A stretch of DNA of 5,011 nt, taken from an uncultured Eubacteriales bacterium. GTDB lineage: Bacteria > Bacillota > Clostridia > Oscillospirales > Oscillospiraceae. Shown in pieces: positions 1 to 4,064 of the stretch; the first letter of the stretch is position 1; every line of letters starts with the position of its first letter. The stretch is from assembly GCA_902475515.1 (NCBI GenBank), contig CABSAB010000140.1, positions 1 through 5,011 of the forward strand, in the 5' to 3' direction. The notes under the pieces are model-generated. The model searched no databases, had not been told where the DNA came from, and worked only from the letters and a program-made list of their open reading frames with translations. The position numbers and the translations under genes were made by a program.

Positions 1-4
1 GCAC

Positions 5-38
5 AAAAGAGGCGCTGCGAAAGCAGCGTCTCTTTTTT
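5..38. terminator. Strong, probably bidirectional intrinsic terminator
   Basis: Bases 5-18 pair with 23-36 to give a 14-bp stem with one G-T pair, closed by a GAAA (GNRA-type) loop at 19-22. On the plus strand a run of six T follows (33-38). On the minus strand the stem is followed by TTTTG, so the structure can also stop transcription coming from the methyltransferase gene, whose stop codon is 24 nt away. The plus-strand reading has the better loop and T-tract. This suggests that a convergent plus-strand gene ends just outside the left edge, which is inference. Confidence 0.85.
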
Positions 39-61
39 ATGCGATTTGCAACGGGGACGGT

Positions 62-781
62 TTATTTGTGAAGCCAGATGCTTGCAAAGGGGCGAACCCC
101 ATTCCAGCCGCACTCCACCTGGAAATCATCTACGGTGAAACCCGCTGTCTCAAATTCCCGGCGGTAGCCGGCCTCCGTCTGATGCCGCCCGGGCATTCTG
201 GGAATCAGGACCTCTACCTGCTCCTTGCCCTTTTTTGCGTACTTTTTGACCGGAGTTTCGTATCCGCCGCCCAGGATATCGATATACTGCTCATAGCTGG
301 TAACCTCGCCCTCATAGCCATGTTCGCTATAGGACTGCCGGAACAGCAGGAAAGGGGCACCGGGCTTCAGAGCGTTGTAGACGTTTTGCAGATACGCTGC
401 CCGGTCTCGGTCTGTCAGAAGCATATGGAAGCCCATGGAATCAAAGGCGGCGTCAAATGCTCCGGGGATCTGATCTGTTGTCAGGTCCACCAGGGCAACG
501 GAGGCTTCCGGATAGGGCGCAAGCTGGCGCTTTGCCGTTTCCAGGGCGGAGGGGGCCACATCTACCCCGTGGTATTTGCAGCCCAGCTCCGAGAGGATCA
601 CACCGCCGCTGCCCTCGCCGCAGCAGAGCTCCAGGACGGTTTTGCCCGAAAGGTCATGGGCGGTCACGAAGTCCGTTAAGATTTGCTTGAGATCGGTGTT
701 ATCGGGCGTGTAGCCCCACAGGTCTGCTCCGGCGGCGTAGACCGCCTGATAGCGCTGTTCGTATTTTTTGTAATATTCCAT
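62..781 (-). CDS. SAM-dependent class I methyltransferase, substrate unknown
   Basis: The 239-residue product is a Rossmann-fold methyltransferase that would transfer a methyl group from S-adenosylmethionine to an unidentified, probably small, acceptor in the cytoplasm. Motif I is visible as VLELCCGEGSGG (residues 49-60). The acidic residue that holds the SAM ribose is likely Asp74 in GVDVAPSAL, and VDL at 98-100 fits the adenine-contact motif. The strand-4 region is FDAAFDSMGFHML (109-121), and LKPG at 138-141 is the usual post-motif turn. About 90 residues after this, including EYKK-like charged segments and a Trp/Gly-rich end, probably form the acceptor pocket, but I recognise no subfamily. 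The start at 781 is chosen because GGAGG (789-793) sits 7 nt upstream. The open frame reaches back to 928, but that extension lies inside the preceding gene. The Shine-Dalgarno site follows the upstream stop codon by one base, which suggests translational coupling. It is the last gene of the leftward unit. The family call is secure; the function is open. Confidence 0.88.
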   Translation of the reverse strand: MEYYKKYEQRYQAVYAAGADLWGYTPDNTDLKQILTDFVTAHDLSGKTVLELCCGEGSGGVILSELGCKYHGVDVAPSALETAKRQLAPYPEASVALVDLTTDQIPGAFDAAFDSMGFHMLLTDRDRAAYLQNVYNALKPGAPFLLFRQSYSEHGYEGEVTSYEQYIDILGGGYETPVKKYAKKGKEQVEVLIPRMPGRHQTEAGYRREFETAGFTVDDFQVECGWNGVRPFASIWLHK

Positions 782-794
782 GGCAGTTCCTCCG

Positions 795-2945
795 TTATTC
801 AGTCTGGGAGTAGGATATTGCGGCAGTATCCAGCGCCGCATTGCCGGGGGCAATGGAGATTTTCGCCCAATCTTCGGTGGTGCCAGCATAGTGGACGGTC
901 TCCAGGCTGTCGCAATGGAGGAAGGCATCCTCCCCGATCTCTGTGACGCTGGCGGGGATCACTGCTTCGGTGATGCTGCTGCCAAAGAAGGCCCGCGCCG
1001 GGATGCGGGTGACGGTCTCCGGCAGCACTGCACTGGGGAAGCCGCTGAAGGCAAAGGCGTTTTCAGAAAGCGCTGTGATATTCCGCAGCAGATGTCCCAT
1101 GCGGTTTGATATGCTGCGTGTGCCGCCAAAGGCCCAGGGGCCGATCTTTATGACGGAGTCGGGGACCTGGCCCATCTCTGTTCCCGGGGGATAGGCCACA
1201 AGGGCCTGCCCGTCCAGAGTGGTGAGGGAGCCTTTTTCGGCGGCAAAGGCGGGATTGCCCTCGGCTACGGAAAAGGTCTCCAGCCAGGTACAGCCCAAAA
1301 ACGCCCCGGGCCGGACGGCGGTGACGGAGGCGGGCAGGACATACGCGCCACGGACCATATAGTCCGTGGAGAAGCCCGCCGGGTGCAGGGGAATTCCGCT
1401 GCCATCGTTGGGGACCAGCGCGGATACATGCAAAAGCGCAGTCATATCCCCGGTGTACAGCGCACCGTCCGCAGCATAGAAATTCGGGTTTTCCGCCGCC
1501 ACGGTGATCTCTGCCAGCTTTTCACAAAAGGCCAAGGCATGGGCGCCCATATGCTCCAATGTGGATGGCAGGGTCAGGGAAAACAGGCAGCTGCCGTAAA
1601 AGGCTCGGTCCCCGATGGACGTGACCCCCTCGGGCACGATGACCTCGCAGGTCTCGGTAAAGCCCACGGCGGTGCCCGCCTCATCTTCCACGACCTCACG
1701 CCGGGAGTAGAACGCCAGCGCGTCCGGGCCGATGGCCGTCACGGGGCAGCCGCCCAGGACGTCCGGGATTTGAATTTCGTAATCACTGCCCAAATAAGCA
1801 CGCAGTGTGGCCTTGCCGTTTTCCAGGGTATAGGCAAAATCCCTTTCAAAGGCCCAAGCCTCCGGCGGATTTTCCGGCGTAATGATATGGGCCGGGGAAA
1901 CATCCAGCATATCTTGATACAGCAGCTGCCACGCTTCGGCGCTGCCGTGAAAATACACCTGGATGTCCGATTGGCTCTGGAACATGGAGCCCGGGCCCTG
2001 AATGCTGTCCGGCAGATGGACGGTTTTCAGGGTTTCGCTCATAAAGACCAGCTGCCAGCCCTGCTGTACACCATCGGGCAGAGTGAATTCCGTGTTCTCC
2101 CGGCGTGTGGGATAGGCCAGCAGTTCGGTCATATCCTTGGAATACAGGACCCCATCGACACTGATGAAGTTGGGGTTTTCCTCCGGGACCTCCACAGACT
2201 GCAGCCCCTGGCAGTACAGCAGGGATTCCCGGTTCAGGGTCACAAGGCTTTTGGGCAGGGACAGCTTCTCCAGCTGCTGGCAGTTGTAAAAGGCGCCGGA
2301 CCGAATCTCGAGCAGCCCCTCCGGCAGGATCACCTCCTGGACATTGCAGCTGCAAAAAGCGTAGGTATCGATGACCCGCACGGAATCCGGCAGGGTGTAG
2401 CGGCCGGTCCGCTCCCGTGGGAAGTGTATAAGCGTTTTCATGGCACGGTCAAACAGGACCCCTTCTTCCATGGTAAGATAGGGGTTATCCCCGGCCAAGC
2501 GAAGATTCACATAGGATTCTGTATAGGGTTCTGCCGGGGACAGGCTCTCCAGAGATGCCGGGAGGTCCAGCCAGTTCAGCTCTGCGCAGAAAGCAAAGCT
2601 GCTCAGAGACAGATGCTTCAGCCCCTCCGGCAATGTGACATGTTTTACACTGGGGACAAACTGCCCTGTCACCACTGTGACGGGGATCCCGTCGATCTCC
2701 TGGGGGATCACCACATCCGTTTCGGTGCCGGTGTAGCCGTTGATGGTGATGTGGTCCACATAGACACTGTATGAAAATCCGTCCCGGTGCTGCTGATCCT
2801 TTGCCAGCTTCACGGGGTTTTGATATTCTTCCAGATCAAAGGTGGGCTCCGGAGACGGCTCCGGCTCCGCGGAAACGGAGACCTCCGGGTCTCCGCAGGC
2901 GGTGAGGCAAAGCAGGACCAGAACGGAAAGCAGCAGTTTTTTCAT
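795..2945 (-). CDS. BspA-type leucine-rich-repeat (LRR_5) surface lipoprotein
   Basis: The 716-residue product carries a lipoprotein signal peptide: MKK, a hydrophobic core, then the lipobox LTAC with Cys17 as the predicted lipidated residue. A Glu/Pro-rich tether (about 22-36) follows. The rest is built of LRR_5-type units of the form LP-x-x-[VL]-x-x-I-x-x-x-AF-x-x-C-x-x-L-x-x-[VI], for example at 205-228, 438-460 and 643-686. Two modules are visible: residues 57-345 open with FSYSVYVDHITINGYTG and residues 370-714 with FAYTLENGKATLRAYLG. Each closes with a HGSAEAW or AGTTEDWAKI-like motif. Four insertions of the form NPxF..DGxLYxxDMTxLLAYP occur at 154, 257, 486 and 564. It would sit on the outer face of the membrane. 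BspA-like proteins are known for adhesion and protein binding, but no ligand can be inferred here. The start at 2945 has AAAGGAG (2951-2957) 5 nt upstream. It is the middle gene of a three-gene unit, 22 nt after the oxidase-like gene and 13 nt before the methyltransferase. Confidence 0.92.
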   Translation of the reverse strand: MKKLLLSVLVLLCLTACGDPEVSVSAEPEPSPEPTFDLEEYQNPVKLAKDQQHRDGFSYSVYVDHITINGYTGTETDVVIPQEIDGIPVTVVTGQFVPSVKHVTLPEGLKHLSLSSFAFCAELNWLDLPASLESLSPAEPYTESYVNLRLAGDNPYLTMEEGVLFDRAMKTLIHFPRERTGRYTLPDSVRVIDTYAFCSCNVQEVILPEGLLEIRSGAFYNCQQLEKLSLPKSLVTLNRESLLYCQGLQSVEVPEENPNFISVDGVLYSKDMTELLAYPTRRENTEFTLPDGVQQGWQLVFMSETLKTVHLPDSIQGPGSMFQSQSDIQVYFHGSAEAWQLLYQDMLDVSPAHIITPENPPEAWAFERDFAYTLENGKATLRAYLGSDYEIQIPDVLGGCPVTAIGPDALAFYSRREVVEDEAGTAVGFTETCEVIVPEGVTSIGDRAFYGSCLFSLTLPSTLEHMGAHALAFCEKLAEITVAAENPNFYAADGALYTGDMTALLHVSALVPNDGSGIPLHPAGFSTDYMVRGAYVLPASVTAVRPGAFLGCTWLETFSVAEGNPAFAAEKGSLTTLDGQALVAYPPGTEMGQVPDSVIKIGPWAFGGTRSISNRMGHLLRNITALSENAFAFSGFPSAVLPETVTRIPARAFFGSSITEAVIPASVTEIGEDAFLHCDSLETVHYAGTTEDWAKISIAPGNAALDTAAISYSQTE
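804..1838 (-). repeat. Second LRR module of the lipoprotein (internal duplication, copy 2)
   Basis: This stretch codes for residues 370-714. It repeats the plan of copy 1: a lead-in FAYTLENGKATLRAYLG...IQIPDVLGGCPVTAIG, LRR_5 units with two NPxF inserts (486 and 564), and a closing YAGTTEDWAKI segment (686-697) followed by a short beta-type tail. Its units fit the AF-x-x-C consensus better than copy 1. A linker of about 24 residues with PENPPEAW separates the two copies. Confidence 0.65.
1911..2777 (-). repeat. First LRR module of the lipoprotein (internal duplication, copy 1)
   Basis: This stretch codes for residues 57-345. It begins with an F-x-Y...ITINGYTG...V-x-IP-x-x-I-x-G-x-PVT lead-in, continues through degenerate LRR_5 units with two NPxF/DGVLY inserts (residues 154 and 257), and ends at the HGSAEAW motif (334-339). 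The layout matches copy 2, but the individual repeats are more diverged. The resemblance is at protein level; I see no long identical DNA. Confidence 0.65.
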
Positions 2946-2967
2946 GCATGCTCCTTTCTCCGGGCGG

Positions 2968-3360
2968 TCACACCAGCTTGATGGCCTCCGGTCCCTTGAA
3001 TTCCATGGCGGACATATCCTCTAAGTAAAAGCAGATGTGATGGTGCCCGGTCTGCTCGTTATAGGTGTCCTTCAGGAAGGGGCCTGCCTCGTACATGGCG
3101 GCCTGGACCTCCGGTCGGTCATCAAAGACCGCCTTGCCCCGGACGCGGACAAAGGTGCCCTTGTTAAAGGCGCACAGCTCCACATAGGGATTCTCCAGCA
3201 TCTGCGGATAGGCGGCCTTGTGGGTGCCGCAGCCGAGATACAGCTTGCCCTCAAAGACCATGGCAAAGCCGAAGGGCCGGACCCGGGGCTGGCCATTTTC
3301 CGTGGTGGCGAAGTAGAAGACGCCGCCGATTTTTTCCATCAATTCTTCCATAGAGATCAT
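2968..3360 (-). CDS. Pyridoxamine 5'-phosphate oxidase-like (FMN-binding split barrel) protein
   Basis: The 130-residue product matches the small single-domain PNPOx-like family. These proteins usually form dimers around FMN or a related flavin and act as cytoplasmic oxidoreductases or flavin carriers; many members have no known substrate. Visible hallmarks are NGQPRVRPFG (22-31), the strand EGKLYLGCGTHK (37-48), YPQMLENPYVELCA (51-64) and FVRVRGKAVF (70-79), in the order and spacing typical of the family. A HHH-x-C segment lies at 107-110. The length is normal for the short clade and nothing looks broken. It lacks the features of true PdxH, so vitamin B6 synthesis is not implied. The start at 3360 has AAAGGA 9 nt upstream; Met4 is a possible but worse-placed alternative. 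It is the first gene of the leftward unit, about 34 nt behind the predicted transcription start. Confidence 0.85.
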   Translation of the reverse strand: MISMEELMEKIGGVFYFATTENGQPRVRPFGFAMVFEGKLYLGCGTHKAAYPQMLENPYVELCAFNKGTFVRVRGKAVFDDRPEVQAAMYEAGPFLKDTYNEQTGHHHICFYLEDMSAMEFKGPEAIKLV

Positions 3361-3391
3361 AAAAACGCATCCTTTCTTTCATCGAGTCAAA

Positions 3392-3421
3392 CATACAAAA
3401 ATTGTAACGAATTTTTGTGTG
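3392..3421. promoter_or_regulatory. AT-rich inverted repeat over the leftward -10, likely operator
   Basis: The arms ACAAAAATT (3395-3403) and AATTTTTGT (3410-3418) are perfectly complementary across a 6-nt spacer. Two more matching pairs extend them outward to 3392 and 3421, with one mismatch. The dyad covers the -10 hexamer and the downstream two thirds of the -35/-10 spacer, and it lies mostly upstream of the predicted transcript start. A DNA-binding repressor site is therefore more likely than an RNA hairpin. The regulator is not encoded in the window. Confidence 0.55.
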
Positions 3422-3429
3422 GATTGCAA
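3401..3429 (-). promoter_or_regulatory. Sigma-A-type promoter of the leftward three-gene unit
   Basis: Read on the minus strand, TTGCAA (3429-3424) is a -35 candidate with 4 of 6 consensus bases. TACAAT (3406-3401) is a -10 with 5 of 6, and the spacer is exactly 17 nt. The predicted start is near 3394, giving a leader of about 34 nt before the oxidase-like gene. The call rests on consensus matching only. Confidence 0.72.
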
Positions 3430-3455
3430 TAGGGAAGCGGGAAATATTTCTGCAG

Positions 3456-3471
3456 GAGTTGTGCACAATTC
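3456..3471. promoter_or_regulatory. Palindrome between the two divergent promoters, possible operator
   Basis: The sequence GAGTTGTGCACAATTC is a 16-bp palindrome with a single mismatched pair; its core TTGTGCACAA is perfect. It ends 12 nt upstream of the weak -35 position of the CBS gene and lies 26 nt upstream of the leftward -35. This position suits an activator or a shared regulator. It could also be chance, so the call is tentative. Confidence 0.4.
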
Positions 3472-3483
3472 ACACTTTTTTCA

Positions 3484-3512
3484 TTTCTTTTCGGAGCGGG
3501 ATATGCTATAAT
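3484..3512 (+). promoter_or_regulatory. Extended -10 promoter of the CBS-domain gene
   Basis: A perfect TATAAT (3507-3512) is preceded by TG at 3504-3505, forming TGCTATAAT, an extended -10 element. At 17-nt spacing the -35 position (3484-3489, TTTCTT) matches the consensus poorly, which extended -10 promoters tolerate. A start near 3519 leaves a very short leader that holds the GAGGAGGG Shine-Dalgarno site (3521-3528), 8 nt before the ATG at 3537. Confidence 0.75.
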
Positions 3513-3536
3513 TTCATTCAGAGGAGGGCGTAGTGT

Positions 3537-3962
3537 ATGAATGTGCTGTTCTTTCTGCTTCCCAAAGCGAATTGTACATATATCTATGACGATTTCACCA
3601 TCCGCCAGGCCCTGGAACGGATGGAGCAGAACCGGTTTGCCTCGATCCCCATTCTGAAACGCTCCGGGGAGTATGTGGGCACCATCACCGAGGGAGACCT
3701 GCTGTGGGCCATCAAGAATAACTATATGATGAACATGAAGGACGCCGAGAGCCGTCCGGTGATGGAGGTGGCCCGGCGGAAGGACTACACGCCTGTGACG
3801 GTCACCACCAATCCCCGGGAGCTGCTTTCTATGGCGGTGGATCAGAACTTTGTCCCCATGGTGGACGATAAAGACAGCTTCATTGGCATTGTCACCCGCC
3901 AGAAGATCATGCAGTACTGTCTGGACCAGTACCTGCGGGAATGTCAGCCAGAGCCGGTTTAG
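3537..3962 (+). CDS. Stand-alone tandem CBS-domain protein, probable nucleotide sensor
   Basis: The 141-residue protein consists of little more than a pair of CBS domains (a Bateman module), which normally bind adenine nucleotides or cyclic di-AMP in the cytoplasm and pass the signal to a partner. CBS1 spans about 14-63, with ALERMEQNRFASIPIL and the signature YVGTITEGDLLW (46-57). CBS2 spans about 83-131, with VTVTTNPRELLSMAVDQNFVPMVDD and FIGIVTRQKIM (115-125). No enzyme or membrane domain is attached. Size and layout resemble the Bacillus/Listeria CbpB (DarB, YkuL) type, which binds c-di-AMP and acts on the (p)ppGpp synthetase Rel; assigning that role here is inference. The N-terminus MNVLFFLLPK is hydrophobic but too short for a membrane segment. 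The start is fixed by GGAGG 9 nt upstream. The gene has its own promoter and a terminator right after the stop, so it is probably monocistronic. Confidence 0.88.
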   Translation: MNVLFFLLPKANCTYIYDDFTIRQALERMEQNRFASIPILKRSGEYVGTITEGDLLWAIKNNYMMNMKDAESRPVMEVARRKDYTPVTVTTNPRELLSMAVDQNFVPMVDDKDSFIGIVTRQKIMQYCLDQYLRECQPEPV

Positions 3963-3966
3963 AAAG

Positions 3967-3995
3967 AAAAACAGAGCCGACAGGCTCTGTTTTTT
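3967..3995 (+). terminator. Intrinsic terminator of the CBS-domain gene
   Basis: ACAGAGCC (3971-3978) pairs with GGCTCTGT (3983-3990) around a 4-nt GACA loop. The stem can be extended by AAAA/TTTT to 12 bp. Six T follow from 3990 to 3995. It begins 4 nt after the stop codon and isolates the CBS gene from the GH3 gene downstream. Confidence 0.9.
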
Positions 3996-3996
3996 G

Positions 3997-4025
3997 TTGC
4001 GGAAACAGCCGGGTTGCGGTATAAT
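3997..4025 (+). promoter_or_regulatory. Sigma-A-type promoter of the GH3 gene
   Basis: TTGCGG (3997-4002) and a perfect TATAAT (4020-4025) are separated by 17 nt. The -35 begins one base after the T-tract of the preceding terminator, so the two signals are packed back to back. The predicted start is near 4032, giving a leader of about 30 nt. Confidence 0.72.
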
Positions 4026-4027
4026 TT

Positions 4028-4041
4028 GTTTGAATTCAAAC
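4028..4041. promoter_or_regulatory. Perfect 14-bp palindrome on the GH3 transcription start, likely operator
   Basis: GTTTGAATTCAAAC is a perfect palindrome that begins 2 nt after the -10 hexamer and spans the predicted +1. This is a classical repressor position for a sugar-responsive regulator, and a beta-glucosidase gene is a plausible target. The regulator family cannot be named from the site: it is not a standard CcpA cre sequence, and no regulator gene is present in the window. Confidence 0.55.
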
Positions 4042-4047
4042 TGCCAT

Positions 4048-4064
4048 AGGAGGGAAAATGGATG
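4048..4064 (+). promoter_or_regulatory. Ribosome binding site and overlapping ATGs at the GH3 start
   Basis: AGGAGG (4048-4053) is followed by two out-of-frame ATG codons in ATGGATG, at 4058 and 4062. The ATG at 4062 lies 8 nt behind the Shine-Dalgarno site and opens the GH3 frame. The ATG at 4058 is only 4 nt away and opens a 56-codon frame that stops at 4226-4228 and has no protein-like features. The 4062 start is therefore chosen. Confidence 0.75.

Noticed and set aside
68..679. Plus-strand open frame of 203 codons opposite the methyltransferase gene
   Set aside because: There is no good ribosome binding site, no recognisable domain, and full overlap with a convincing methyltransferase.
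782..928. 49-residue N-terminal extension of the methyltransferase
   Set aside because: The frame is open to 928, but this part overlaps the 3' end of the lipoprotein gene and its composition is unlike a protein domain. The start at 781 has a well-placed GGAGG.
1846..2355. Minus-strand 169-codon frame inside the lipoprotein gene
   Set aside because: It is a same-strand, shifted frame that is Gly/Pro/Ala-rich without domains. The main frame is intact there, so it is not evidence of a frameshift.
1383..2774. Plus-strand open frame of 463 codons lying opposite the lipoprotein gene
   Set aside because: It is the antisense of a clearly real LRR gene. Its translation lacks domain features, and the frame stays open because of the GC-rich codon pattern on the other strand.
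3392..3421. Reading the AT-rich dyad as an intrinsic terminator or RNA hairpin
   Set aside because: The arms are almost all A/T with no GC stem, and most of the dyad is upstream of the predicted transcript start, so a DNA-level site is more likely.
3251..3466. Short 71-codon minus-strand frame overlapping the start of the oxidase-like gene
   Set aside because: Its first ATGs lie upstream of or on the predicted transcript start. The rest overlaps the PNPOx-like gene in another frame with low-complexity Arg-rich sequence.
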